Under the pieces are notes generated by a model, which had not been told where the DNA came from, did no database searches, and worked only from the letters and a program-made list of their open reading frames with translations. Shown here in pieces: positions 12,063-20,449 of a stretch of 64,000 bases of DNA. The stretch's first letter is position 1, and each line of letters begins with the position of its first letter. The position numbers and the translations under genes were made by a program. Source of the DNA: Bradyrhizobium erythrophlei (GTDB taxonomy: Bacteria > Pseudomonadota > Alphaproteobacteria > Rhizobiales > Xanthobacteraceae); contig FSRD01000001.1 in NCBI GenBank assembly GCA_900129675.1, positions 6,623,501 to 6,687,500 of the forward strand, read 5' to 3'.

Positions 12063-12596
12063 ATGTCACGAGTTGGCAAACGGCCCGTAACGATCCCGTC
12101 CGGTGTGACGGCGACCGTTGAGGGGCAGACGGTGAAGATGAAGGGCCCGAAGGGCCAGCTTCAGTTCATCGTGCATGACGATGTCGAAGTGAAGTTCGAG
12201 AACGGCGCGGTCAAGGTTGCGCCGCGGCTCGAGACCAACCGCGCGCAGGCGATGTACGGCACCGCGCGCGCCCAGGTCGCGAACCTGGTCGAGGGCGTCA
12301 CCAAGGGTTTTGAGAAGAAGCTCGAAATCACCGGCGTCGGTTACCGCGCCGCCCTGCAGGGCAAGAACCTGCAGCTCGCGCTCGGTTACAGCCACGACGT
12401 CGTCTACGCGATCCCGGAAGGCATCACCATCGTGGTGCCGAAGCCGACCGAGATCACCATCACCGGCAACGATTCCCAGCGCGTCGGCCAGGTTGCGGCC
12501 GAGATCCGCGCCTATCGTCCGCCGGAGCCCTACAAGGGCAAGGGCGTGAAGTACGCCAACGAATTCATCTTCCGCAAGGAAGGCAAGAAAAAGTAA
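12063..12596 (+). CDS. rplF: 50S ribosomal protein L6
   Basis: 177-residue L6 with two similar domains, near the sarcin-ricin loop. MSRVGKRPVTIPSGVTATVE at the start and the signature RPPEPYKGKGVKYANEFI near the C-terminus. Standard length and position between rpsH and rplR. Confidence 0.98.
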   Translation: MSRVGKRPVTIPSGVTATVEGQTVKMKGPKGQLQFIVHDDVEVKFENGAVKVAPRLETNRAQAMYGTARAQVANLVEGVTKGFEKKLEITGVGYRAALQGKNLQLALGYSHDVVYAIPEGITIVVPKPTEITITGNDSQRVGQVAAEIRAYRPPEPYKGKGVKYANEFIFRKEGKKK

Positions 12597-12607
12597 CGGA
12601 GCCGGTC

Positions 12608-12967
12608 ATGTCACTCAAGGTTACAAATGCCCGGCGCAAGCAACGCGTGAGGCTGTCGTTGCGCCGGTCCGCCAACGGACGTCCGCGTCTGTCGGTATTC
12701 CGCTCGTCCAAGCACATCTACGCCCAGGTCATCGATGACCTGAAGGGCGAGACGCTGGCTTCGGCGTCGTCGCTGGAGAAGGCGATGCGCGAGAGCGGCA
12801 ATACGGGCGCCAACATCGATGCGGCCAAGGCCGTCGGCAAGCTGCTGGCGGAACGCGCCGTGAAGAACGGCGTCACCGAAGTGGTGTTCGATCGCGGCGG
12901 CTATCTCTATCACGGGCGCGTCAAGGCGCTCGCGGATGCCGCCCGCGAAAGCGGACTGAGCTTCTAA
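12608..12967 (+). CDS. rplR: 50S ribosomal protein L18
   Basis: 119-residue L18, which with L5 brings 5S rRNA into the large subunit. It has RRSANGRPRLSVFRSSKHIY and the C-terminal VVFDRGGYLYHGRVKALADA block. A 78-base spacer separates it from rpsE. Confidence 0.97.
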   Translation: MSLKVTNARRKQRVRLSLRRSANGRPRLSVFRSSKHIYAQVIDDLKGETLASASSLEKAMRESGNTGANIDAAKAVGKLLAERAVKNGVTEVVFDRGGYLYHGRVKALADAARESGLSF

Positions 12968-13045
12968 GGCTCGGCTTCGAAAAGAATTTGGTTTTGAACG
13001 GACACGAGGAAAGAGGCGTCAGCCTCCCAGAGATTGGAAAACACC

Positions 13046-13621
13046 ATGGCAGGTGAACGCGAACGCGGCGGACGCGAACGTAGCAGGGATCGCGAGGAGC
13101 GCGACAGCGAGTTCGTCGACAAGCTCGTCCACATCAATCGCGTGGCGAAGGTCGTCAAGGGCGGCAAGCGCTTCGGCTTTGCAGCACTGGTGGTGATCGG
13201 CGACCAGAAGGGCCGCGTCGGATTCGGCCACGGCAAGGCGCGCGAAGTTCCGGAGGCGATCCGCAAGGCGACCGAGTCGGCCAAGCGCAATCTGACGCGC
13301 GTCGCATTGCGCGAAGGCCGCACGCTGCATCACGATATCGCCGGCCGCCACGGAGCGGGCCGCGTCTATCTGCGCGCAGCGCCGGCCGGTACCGGCATCA
13401 TCGCCGGCGGTCCGATGCGCGCGGTGTTCGAAACGCTCGGCATCCAGGACGTGGTGGCGAAGTCGATCGGCTCGTCGAATCCCTACAACATGGTTCGCGC
13501 CACCTTCGACGCGCTGAAGCATCAGGATTCGCCGCGTTCGGTGGCGGCACGCCGCAACATCAAGGTGTCCACGCTGCAGTCGCGCCGCGTCGGCGGCGAC
13601 GCCGAAGTGGTGGCTGAGTAA
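13046..13621 (+). CDS. rpsE: 30S ribosomal protein S5
   Basis: 191-residue S5, involved in decoding fidelity and mRNA entry. Start ATG gives MAGERERGGRERSRDREERD, a charged N-terminal stretch; an in-frame TTG 12 bases upstream is less likely. FVDKLVHINRVAKVVKGGKR and GHGKAREVPEAIRKATESAK are family blocks. Confidence 0.97.
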   Translation: MAGERERGGRERSRDREERDSEFVDKLVHINRVAKVVKGGKRFGFAALVVIGDQKGRVGFGHGKAREVPEAIRKATESAKRNLTRVALREGRTLHHDIAGRHGAGRVYLRAAPAGTGIIAGGPMRAVFETLGIQDVVAKSIGSSNPYNMVRATFDALKHQDSPRSVAARRNIKVSTLQSRRVGGDAEVVAE

Positions 13622-13659
13622 ACAACAGGCGCGTCGCAGCGCTTTTCGGAGTTATTGTC

Positions 13660-13851
13660 ATGGCCAACGCCGCAAAGATGATCAAGGTCGAGCAGACCGG
13701 CAGCGCAATCCGCCGCCACCACTCGCAGCGTGCGACGCTGATCGGCCTCAAGCTCAACAAGATCGGCCGCGTTACCGAATTGCAGGACACGCCTGCGGTT
13801 CGCGGCATGATCGCCAAGGTTCAACATCTCGTCCGCGTCGTCGGCGAGTAG
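13660..13851 (+). CDS. rpmD: 50S ribosomal protein L30
   Basis: 63-residue L30. It contains KMIKVEQTGSAIRRHHSQRA and LKLNKIGRVTELQDTPAVRG, typical of bacterial L30. Placed between rpsE and rplO as in most bacteria that keep L30. Confidence 0.96.
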   Translation: MANAAKMIKVEQTGSAIRRHHSQRATLIGLKLNKIGRVTELQDTPAVRGMIAKVQHLVRVVGE

Positions 13852-13875
13852 TCGTAGAAACAAGGAGACAGGGCG

Positions 13876-14364
13876 ATGAAGCTCAGCGATATCGCCGACA
13901 ATGCCGGCTCGCGCAAGAAGCGCATGCGCGTCGGCCGTGGCATCGGTTCGGGCAAGGGCAAGCAGGCCGGCCGCGGCGGCAAGGGCCAGACCGCGCGTTC
14001 GGGCGTGCGCATCAAGGGTTTCGAAGGCGGCCAGATGCCGCTGCATCGGCGGTTGCCGAAGCGCGGCTTCACCAACATCTTCAAGCTCGACTTTGCCGAG
14101 ATCAATCTAGACCGGCTGCAGGAGGCGATCGACGCCAAGCTGCTCGATGCCGGTTCCACCATCAATGCCGAATCGCTGGTGAAGTCGGGCACGCTGCGCC
14201 GCGCCAAGGATGGCGTGCGGCTGCTCGGCCGGGGTGAACTCAAGGCCAAGCTGACCATCGAGGTTCACGGCGCTTCGAAATCCGCCATTGCCGCGGTCGA
14301 AAAGGCCGGCGGCACGGTGAAGATCCTGGCTCCGGCCAAGAAGGACGAAGGCGAGGCGGCGTAA
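13876..14364 (+). CDS. rplO: 50S ribosomal protein L15
   Basis: 162-residue L15 with a Gly/Arg/Lys-rich N-terminal extension that threads into 23S rRNA (KKRMRVGRGIGSGKGKQAGR) followed by a globular domain. The start is preceded by AAGGAGACAGGGCG. A 139-base spacer without a terminator leads to secY. Confidence 0.97.
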   Translation: MKLSDIADNAGSRKKRMRVGRGIGSGKGKQAGRGGKGQTARSGVRIKGFEGGQMPLHRRLPKRGFTNIFKLDFAEINLDRLQEAIDAKLLDAGSTINAESLVKSGTLRRAKDGVRLLGRGELKAKLTIEVHGASKSAIAAVEKAGGTVKILAPAKKDEGEAA

Positions 14365-14503
14365 CATCTGCGTCATCGCCCGCTGGCCGCGGCTAATCCG
14401 CGTACAGAACGATGGACTTATCGTAGCCGAGCACCAAATAATGTCCGGCGTCTGCCGATAGCTCAGGGGCGTCGGCGCGAGGGCGGCGGGAGAAAGCCAA
14501 GAC

Positions 14504-15835
14504 ATGGTCTCAGCAGCAGAACAACTTGCGGCAAACCTCAATTTCGGCGCTCTGGCCAAAGCCGACGAACTGAAGAAGCGCATCTGGTTCACACTGGGTG
14601 CGCTGCTTGTTTATCGGCTCGGTACCTATATCCCGTTGCCCGGCATCGACCCCAATATCTGGGAGCAGGTGTTCAAGTCGCAGGCCGGCGGCATCCTCGG
14701 CATGTTCAACATGTTCGCCGGCGGCGGTATCCACCGCATGGCGATTTTCGCCTTGAACATCATGCCGTATATCTCGGCCTCCATCATCATCCAGCTTCTG
14801 ACCACGGTTTCGCCGCAGCTCGAGGCCCTGAAGAAGGAAGGCGAGGCCGGCCGCAAGACGCTGAACCAGTACACCCGCTATCTGACGGTGATCCTGGCCG
14901 CGTTCCAGTCCTACGGCATCGCCGTCGGCCTCGAGGGCGCCGGTAATGTGGTCAGCGATCCCGGCCTGTTCTTCCGTCTCTCGACCGCGATCACGCTGAC
15001 CGGCGGCACCATGTTCCTGATGTGGCTCGGCGAGCAGATCACCTCGCGCGGCATCGGCAACGGTATTTCGCTGATCATCCTCTCCGGCATCGTCGCCGAG
15101 CTGCCGTCGGCGCTCGCCAACATGCTGGAACTCGGCCGCCAGGGCGCGCTGTCGACCGGCCTGATCCTGGTCGTGATCGTGATGGCGGTCGCCGTGATCG
15201 CCTTCATCGTGTTCATGGAACGCGCGCAGCGCCGGCTTCTGATCCAGTATCCGAAGCGCCAGGTCGGCAACAAGATGTTCGAGGGCCAGTCCTCGCATCT
15301 GCCGCTCAAGCTCAACACTTCGGGCGTGATCCCGCCGATCTTCGCGTCCTCGCTGCTGCTGCTGCCGACCACGGTGGCGAATTTCAACGCCGGCAAGGGC
15401 CCGGAATGGTTCCAGTGGATCACGACCCAGCTCGGCCACGGCCGTCCGCTGTTCCTGATTCTGTATCTGGCGCTGATCGTGTTCTTTGCGTTCTTCTACA
15501 CCGCGATCGTGTTCAACCCGACCGAGACCGCGGACAATCTGAAGAAGCATGGCGGCTTCATCCCCGGCATCCGTCCCGGCGAACGCACCGCCGAATATAT
15601 CGACTACGTGCTGTCGCGCATCACGGTGCTGGGCGCGATCTACCTCGCGATCGTCTGTCTGATTCCCGAAATTCTGATTTCCTACGCCTCGGTGCCGTTC
15701 TACTTTGGCGGCACCTCGCTGTTGATCGTCGTCAGCGTGACGATGGATACGGTGGCGCAGGTGCAGGGCTATCTGCTCGCCCATCAGTATGAGGGGCTGA
15801 TCAGGAAATCCAAGCTCAGGGGCCGCCGCCGCTGA
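14504..15835 (+). CDS. secY: preprotein translocase subunit SecY
   Basis: 443-residue central channel of the Sec translocon. Ten hydrophobic segments are readable, with the plug-region sequence AGGILGMFNMFAGGGIHRMA near residue 65 and the cytosolic C5 loop containing NLKKHGGFIPGIRPGERTAE, which contacts SecA. It ends in a basic tail KSKLRGRRR. Located, as usual, downstream of rplO in the spc operon and followed by adk. Confidence 0.98.
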   Translation: MVSAAEQLAANLNFGALAKADELKKRIWFTLGALLVYRLGTYIPLPGIDPNIWEQVFKSQAGGILGMFNMFAGGGIHRMAIFALNIMPYISASIIIQLLTTVSPQLEALKKEGEAGRKTLNQYTRYLTVILAAFQSYGIAVGLEGAGNVVSDPGLFFRLSTAITLTGGTMFLMWLGEQITSRGIGNGISLIILSGIVAELPSALANMLELGRQGALSTGLILVVIVMAVAVIAFIVFMERAQRRLLIQYPKRQVGNKMFEGQSSHLPLKLNTSGVIPPIFASSLLLLPTTVANFNAGKGPEWFQWITTQLGHGRPLFLILYLALIVFFAFFYTAIVFNPTETADNLKKHGGFIPGIRPGERTAEYIDYVLSRITVLGAIYLAIVCLIPEILISYASVPFYFGGTSLLIVVSVTMDTVAQVQGYLLAHQYEGLIRKSKLRGRRR

Positions 15836-15901
15836 TTGGCGGCCTGAAGCTCAAAACACGGGTGTGCGGTATTCGCTCACCAAGCCGGGGGGCGACTAGT
15901 C

Positions 15902-16744
15902 ATGAGATTGATCCTGTTGGGACCGCCTGGCTCGGGCAAGGGGACCCAGGCGCAGCGCCTTGTCCACAAGCATGGCATCGTCCAGCTCTCGACCGGCGAA
16001 ATGCTGCGCGCCGCGGTTGCCGCGGGTACGCCCGTCGGCATGCAGGCCAAGGAAATCATGTCCAATGGTGGGCTGGTGCCGGACGAGGTCGTGGTCGGGA
16101 TCATTTCCGACCGGCTCGACCTGCCTGACGCCAGGAGGGGGTTCATCCTCGACGGCTTTCCGCGCACGGTGCCGCAGGCAGCCGCGCTCGACGAACTCCT
16201 GAAGAAAAAGCATCTTAAGCTCGATGCGGTGGTCGAACTTCGCGTCAACGAAAGCGCGCTGCTCGAGCGGGTCGAAACCCGGGCCGCGGAGACGCGTGCG
16301 CGGGGCGAGGAAGTGCGAATCGATGACACCCCGGAGGTGTTGACCAACCGCCTCGCCCAATACCGCGCCCTGACCGAGCCGCTGATTCACTACTATTCCG
16401 AAAAGCGGAAGCTGTTGACCGTCGATGGTATGATGACCATCGAACACGTCACCCGGGAAATCAACCGAATCCTCGCCGCGATCGGCGCCGTGGAACCCAA
16501 GCCGGTGGCCGCTGCGCCGGCCAAGCGGGCCGCTGGCGCCGCCAGGACCGGGGGCGGAGCAACCGCCAAGAAAGCCGCAAAGACCACCAAAAAGGCCGGG
16601 AAAGCCGGGAAACCGGCCTCCAAGGGGACTAAAAAGCCCTCCAAGGCTGCCAAGAAGCCTGCCAAGAAGACGGTGAAGAAGGCGGCCAAAAAGACGGCAA
16701 AGAAACCGGCGAAAAAGGTCACGAAAAGGCGAGCTAAGCGATAG
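15902..16744 (+). CDS. adk: adenylate kinase with lysine/alanine-rich C-terminal tail
   Basis: Residues 1 to about 195 form a complete adenylate kinase (ATP + AMP to 2 ADP): P-loop GPPGSGKGTQ near residue 7, AMP-site LSTGEMLRAAV, and DGFPRT. The LID is the short form (RGEEVRIDDTPEVLTNRL) without the zinc-finger-like insertion. From about residue 200 to 280 there is an additional low-complexity Lys/Ala/Pro/Thr tail with repeated KKPAKK/KKAAKK units, resembling histone H1-like or nucleic-acid-binding tails. Such tails are not needed for catalysis; binding RNA or DNA is inference. It follows secY, as is common. Confidence 0.95.
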   Translation: MRLILLGPPGSGKGTQAQRLVHKHGIVQLSTGEMLRAAVAAGTPVGMQAKEIMSNGGLVPDEVVVGIISDRLDLPDARRGFILDGFPRTVPQAAALDELLKKKHLKLDAVVELRVNESALLERVETRAAETRARGEEVRIDDTPEVLTNRLAQYRALTEPLIHYYSEKRKLLTVDGMMTIEHVTREINRILAAIGAVEPKPVAAAPAKRAAGAARTGGGATAKKAAKTTKKAGKAGKPASKGTKKPSKAAKKPAKKTVKKAAKKTAKKPAKKVTKRRAKR

Positions 16745-16750
16745 CAGCGG

Positions 16751-16779
16751 TTGACGAAACCGAGTTGAATCCTTTAATA
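16751..16779 (+). promoter_or_regulatory. candidate sigma-70 promoter for the alpha operon (rpsM-rpsK-rpoA-rplQ)
   Basis: TTGACG (16751-16756), a 17-base spacer and TTAATA (16774-16779) directly after the adk stop. This is a better match than the candidate promoter upstream of rpsL. It would produce a leader of about 145 nt before rpsM. Confidence 0.6.
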
Positions 16780-16895
16780 AGCCCCGCATCCAAGTCGGAT
16801 AGTTTCAGACGATGCCGGGCCCCGGGGAATCTGAGGGGACGGGCGTCGTGTTCGCGTTTGCGGACACCGGCCCGAGAACAGCAAGAACTTAAAGC

Positions 16896-16914
16896 CCGGT
16901 CCGCGAGGGACCGG
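16896..16914 (+). promoter_or_regulatory. hairpin next to the rpsM ribosome binding site
   Basis: CCGGTCC (16896-16902) pairs with GGACCGG (16908-16914) across a GCGAG loop; the rpsM Shine-Dalgarno AGGAGAG begins a few bases later. The position would let the structure modulate rpsM initiation, but no regulator is known from the sequence. Confidence 0.4.
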
Positions 16915-16931
16915 CGACAGGAGAGAAGTCC

Positions 16932-17300
16932 GTGGCCCGTATTGCCGGCGTGAATATCCCAACCAACAAGCGCGTCCTGATCGCGCTCCAGTACATCCAT
17001 GGCATCGGCCAGAAGAACGCGGCCGAGATCATCGAGAAGGTGAAGATCCCCGAGGATCGCCGCGTCAGCCAGCTCAGCGACCAGGAAGTGCTGCAGATCC
17101 GCGAAGTGATCGACCGCGACTATCTGGTCGAGGGCGATCTTCGTCGTGAGGTCGGCATCAACATCAAGCGTCTGATGGACCTCGGCTGCTATCGCGGCTT
17201 GCGCCATCGCCGCGGCTTGCCGGTGCGCGGTCAGCGCACCCACACCAATGCGCGCACGCGCAAGGGTCCGGCCAAGTCGATCGCCGGCAAGAAGAAGTAG
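16932..17300 (+). CDS. rpsM: 30S ribosomal protein S13
   Basis: 122-residue S13, forming intersubunit bridges and touching P-site tRNA. The start is GTG: translation from there gives the universal MARIAGVNIPTNKRV, and AGGAGAG stands upstream. The C-terminus RGLPVRGQRTHTNARTRKGP is typical. Confidence 0.97.
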   Translation: MARIAGVNIPTNKRVLIALQYIHGIGQKNAAEIIEKVKIPEDRRVSQLSDQEVLQIREVIDRDYLVEGDLRREVGINIKRLMDLGCYRGLRHRRGLPVRGQRTHTNARTRKGPAKSIAGKKK

Positions 17301-17372
17301 TTTTTCGAATAGCGAGTAGGGAGTGGCGAATGGTTCTATTCGCTACTCGCCCTTCGCTGCTCGCGTTTTTAG
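17301..17372 (+). repeat. imperfect inverted repeat built from TTCGCTACTCGC-like units, ending in a T run
   Basis: The spacer between rpsM and rpsK reads GAATAGCGAGTAG, then GAGTGGCGAAT, then ATTCGCTACTCGC, then TTCGCTGCTCGCG and TTTTT. The left and right halves are roughly complementary, so the RNA may fold into a long imperfect hairpin with a terminal U tract. The same unit appears in the tuf-rpsJ spacer. It could be partial terminator, mRNA processing site or merely a dispersed repeat. Confidence 0.45.
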
Positions 17373-17424
17373 GTGTAGCCGCTGGCATTACGGCGGCGTT
17401 TGAGATCACAGGAAAGGTTTTGGA

Positions 17425-17814
17425 ATGGGCAAGGAAGCCACCCGCGTACGCCGCCGCGAACGCAAGAACATCGCCTCCGGCATCGCGCACGTGAATTCGT
17501 CGTTCAACAACACGACCATCACCATCACCGACGCGCAGGGCAACACCATTGCCTGGTCGTCGGCCGGCACGATGGGCTTCAAGGGTTCGCGCAAGTCGAC
17601 TCCGTATGCGGCCCAGGTTGCAGCCGAAGATGTTTCCAAGAAGGCGCAGGAACACGGCATGCGCACGCTGGAAGTGGAAGTTGCCGGCCCCGGTTCGGGC
17701 CGCGAATCGGCGCTTCGTGCGCTGCAGGCGGCGGGCTTCACCGTCACATCGATCCGCGACGTGACCACGATCCCGCACAATGGCTGCCGTCCGCGCAAGC
17801 GCCGGCGGGTTTGA
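17425..17814 (+). CDS. rpsK: 30S ribosomal protein S11
   Basis: 129-residue S11, a platform protein beside the E site. Contains GIAHVNSSFNNTTITITDAQ, SSAGTMGFKGSRKSTPYAAQ and the C-terminal VTTIPHNGCRPRKRRRV. Start preceded by AGGAAAGG. Followed directly by a terminator-like hairpin. Confidence 0.98.
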   Translation: MGKEATRVRRRERKNIASGIAHVNSSFNNTTITITDAQGNTIAWSSAGTMGFKGSRKSTPYAAQVAAEDVSKKAQEHGMRTLEVEVAGPGSGRESALRALQAAGFTVTSIRDVTTIPHNGCRPRKRRRV

Positions 17815-17820
17815 TATTCG

Positions 17821-17853
17821 ATCGCGGGCGATTTTTCGCCCGCGATTGTTTTT
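17821..17853 (+). terminator. intrinsic-terminator-like hairpin between rpsK and rpoA
   Basis: A perfect 11-bp stem, ATCGCGGGCGA (17821-17831) with TCGCCCGCGAT (17836-17846), a TTTT loop, then TGTTTTT. By form it is a Rho-independent terminator or attenuator located inside the alpha operon, 78 bases before rpoA. Confidence 0.65.
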
Positions 17854-17930
17854 GGAATTTGTAAAGCGCGGACTGATCCGCGATCTCCAACGCCAGTAGC
17901 GGGCCATCGACCGGCCCAAATGACTGGCCC

Positions 17931-18962
17931 ATGGGTGACACAGTGACGATCCAGAAAAATTGGCAAGAACTTATTCGACCGAACAAGTTGCAGATCGCGC
18001 CGGGCACCGACGCGACCCGGTTTGCGACCGTTGTCGCCGAGCCGCTCGAGCGCGGCTTCGGCCAGACGCTCGGTAACGCGCTGCGCCGCATTCTGTTGTC
18101 CTCGCTGCAGGGCGCTGCGGTGCAGTCGGTGCACATCGACGGCGTGCTGCACGAGTTCTCCTCGATCGCGGGCGTTCGCGAGGACGTCACCGACATCGTG
18201 CTCAACATCAAGGACATCTCGATCAAGATGCAGGGCGAAGGCCCCAAGCGCATGGTCGTGAAGAAGCAGGGCCCGGGTGTCGTCACCGCCGGCGACATCC
18301 AGACCGTCGGCGATGTCGTGGTGCTCAATCCCGACCTGCAGATCTGCACGCTGGACGAGGGCGCGGAAATCCGCATGGAATTCACCGTTGCCGCCGGCAA
18401 GGGCTACGTCGCCGCCGAGCGTAACCGTCCCGAGGACGCGCCGATCGGCCTGATCCCGGTCGACAGCCTGTTCTCGCCGGTCCGCAAGGTCTCCTACAAG
18501 GTCGAGAACACCCGCGAGGGCCAGATCCTCGACTACGACAAGCTGACCATGACGATCGAGACCAATGGTGCGATCACGCCGGAAGACGCGGTGGCCTATG
18601 CCGCCCGCATCCTGCAGGATCAGCTCAACGTGTTCGTGAACTTCGAAGAGCCGCGCAAGGAAGTGGCGCAGGAGATCATCCCCGATCTTGCCTTCAACCC
18701 GGCGTTCCTCAAGAAGGTCGACGAACTCGAACTGTCGGTGCGTTCGGCAAACTGCCTGAAGAACGACAACATCGTCTACATCGGCGATCTCGTGCAGAAG
18801 TCGGAAGCGGAAATGCTGCGCACCCCGAACTTCGGCCGCAAGTCGCTGAACGAGATCAAGGAAGTGCTGGCCCAGATGGGTCTGCATCTCGGCATGGAAG
18901 TGCCGGGCTGGCCGCCGGAGAATATCGACGAGTTGGCCAAGCGCTTCGAGGATCATTACTGA
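17931..18962 (+). CDS. rpoA: DNA-directed RNA polymerase subunit alpha
   Basis: 343-residue alpha subunit. N-terminal dimerisation domain with PLERGFGQTLGNALRRILLS; flexible linker; alpha-CTD with LRTPNFGRKSLNEIKEVLAQ, which contacts UP elements and activators. An in-frame GTG 12 bases downstream of the listed ATG is an alternative start. rpsD, found between rpsK and rpoA in enterics, is absent here, as usual in alphaproteobacteria. Confidence 0.98.
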   Translation: MGDTVTIQKNWQELIRPNKLQIAPGTDATRFATVVAEPLERGFGQTLGNALRRILLSSLQGAAVQSVHIDGVLHEFSSIAGVREDVTDIVLNIKDISIKMQGEGPKRMVVKKQGPGVVTAGDIQTVGDVVVLNPDLQICTLDEGAEIRMEFTVAAGKGYVAAERNRPEDAPIGLIPVDSLFSPVRKVSYKVENTREGQILDYDKLTMTIETNGAITPEDAVAYAARILQDQLNVFVNFEEPRKEVAQEIIPDLAFNPAFLKKVDELELSVRSANCLKNDNIVYIGDLVQKSEAEMLRTPNFGRKSLNEIKEVLAQMGLHLGMEVPGWPPENIDELAKRFEDHY

Positions 18963-19077
18963 TTGAACGATGACGGTAGTGGCCATCCCGGCCACTACAT
19001 TGGGCGAACGCAGGCGGCCCACCTGAGCAAATAGTCCGACGAACCGTCGCGACGGAACGAGTATTGAGGAATATAAA

Positions 19078-19494
19078 ATGCGTCACGGCAAGGTTCATCG
19101 GAAGCTCAACCGCACCGCCGAGCATCGGCGCGCGATGTTCGCCAATATGTGCGCGGCGCTGATCAAGCACGAGCAGATCGTCACCACGCTGCCGAAGGCC
19201 AAGGAACTGCGCCCGATCGTGGAAAAGCTGGTCACGCTCGGCAAGAAGGGCGGCCTCTCGATGCGCCGCCAGGCGATCTCCGAGATGCGCGACAAGGATC
19301 AGGTCCGCAAGCTGTTCGACGTATTGGCGACCCGCTACAAGGACCGCCAGGGCGGTTATACCCGCATCATCAAGGCCGGCTTCCGCTACGGCGACAACGC
19401 CCCGATGGCCGTGATCGAATTCGTCGACCGCGACGTCGATGCCAAGGGCCTGGACTCCGGTCCAGTGCAGGAAAAGTCCGCCGAAGCGGCGTAA
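19078..19494 (+). CDS. rplQ: 50S ribosomal protein L17
   Basis: 138-residue L17. MRHGKVHRKLNRTAEHRRAM and the block LITTLPKAKELRPIVEKLVT (here IVTTLPKAKE) identify it. A C-terminal KGLDSGPVQEKSAEAA tail is variable in the family. Last gene of the r-protein block; a strong terminator follows. Confidence 0.97.
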   Translation: MRHGKVHRKLNRTAEHRRAMFANMCAALIKHEQIVTTLPKAKELRPIVEKLVTLGKKGGLSMRRQAISEMRDKDQVRKLFDVLATRYKDRQGGYTRIIKAGFRYGDNAPMAVIEFVDRDVDAKGLDSGPVQEKSAEAA

Positions 19495-19515
19495 GCCTTT
19501 CTCGGATTGGTTTTC

Positions 19516-19545
19516 AAAAGCGGCGCCTCGGGCGCCGCTTTTTTG
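19516..19545 (+). terminator. Rho-independent terminator after rplQ
   Basis: AGCGGCGCC (19519-19527) pairs with GGCGCCGCT (19531-19539) across a 3-base loop, flanked by AAAA and TTTTTT. Ends the alpha operon transcript. Confidence 0.9.
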
Positions 19546-19645
19546 TTTCGTGACGACGTTGGAGTTGTGCCAGCTATGCCGGCTGGGCAATTGCGGCCGC
19601 GTGTGGCGCTTCCGATATCTCCGTCATCACAGATGGAGACGGCAC

Positions 19646-20440
19646 ATGAATATCGACCTTTCGGGAAAGACCGCGCTGGTGACGGGCTCGACCTCCGGCA
19701 TCGGGCACGCGATCGCAAAAGGCCTTGCCGCGACCGGCGCCAGCGTGGTGGTCAACGGACGGACGCAAGCCAAGGTCGACGCCGCGGCGGCGGGCCTAGC
19801 CAAGGCGGTAACCGGAGCCAAGGTCCGCGGCATCGCCGCCGATGTCTCGACCGCTGCCGGATGCGAGGCCCTGGTGGCGGCGCTGCCGCAGGTCGACATC
19901 CTCATCAACAATGCCGGGATTTTCGAGCCGAAGGGTTTTCTCGACATCCCCGACGAGGACTGGAGCCGCTTCTTCGATGTCAATGTGATGTCGGGGGTGC
20001 GGCTGGCGCGCGCCTATCTGCCTGACATGCTCAAGCGGAATTGGGGCCGAATCGTTTTCATCTCGTCGGAATCCGCACTGAACATCCCGAAGGAAATGAT
20101 CCACTACGGCATGACCAAGACCGCGCAGCTCGCGGTCTCGCGGGGGCTCGCCGAAATGACCCGCGGCACCGCGGTGACGGTCAATTCGGTATTGCCGGGA
20201 CCAACCATGTCGGAGGGCGTTGAAACCTTCGTCAAGGATCTCGCAAAGCAAAACGGCCAGTCGGTGGAAGAGGCGGCGTCGCAGTTTGTAAAACAGTTCC
20301 GGCCGACCTCGCTGCTGCAGCGCTTTGCCAGCGTGGAAGAGATCGCCAACATGGTGGTCTACATCGCCTCGAAGCAAGCCTCGGCCACCAACGGCGCCGC
20401 GCTCCGCGCCGAAGGCGGTATCGTCCAGACCATCGCGTGA
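19646..20440 (+). CDS. SDR-family oxidoreductase
   Basis: 264-residue short-chain dehydrogenase/reductase, an NAD(P)H enzyme of unknown substrate. Rossmann motif TGSTSGIG near residue 12, NNAG in the fourth strand region, and the catalytic pair in SSESALN and YGMTK (Tyr-x-x-x-Lys). Start ATG has GGAGA upstream. It is followed 9 bases later by a DUF1330 gene, so both are probably co-transcribed. Confidence 0.9.
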   Translation: MNIDLSGKTALVTGSTSGIGHAIAKGLAATGASVVVNGRTQAKVDAAAAGLAKAVTGAKVRGIAADVSTAAGCEALVAALPQVDILINNAGIFEPKGFLDIPDEDWSRFFDVNVMSGVRLARAYLPDMLKRNWGRIVFISSESALNIPKEMIHYGMTKTAQLAVSRGLAEMTRGTAVTVNSVLPGPTMSEGVETFVKDLAKQNGQSVEEAASQFVKQFRPTSLLQRFASVEEIANMVVYIASKQASATNGAALRAEGGIVQTIA

Positions 20441-20449
20441 GGTGAGGCG

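Noticed and set aside
13046..13621. S5 start at the upstream in-frame TTG (13034)
   Set aside because: ATG at MAGERERGG gives the usual S5 start; the TTG would add MENT only.
17406..19022. Long minus-strand open frame opposite rpsK and rpoA
   Set aside because: Shadow of rpoA; no family resemblance and crosses a terminator and spacer.
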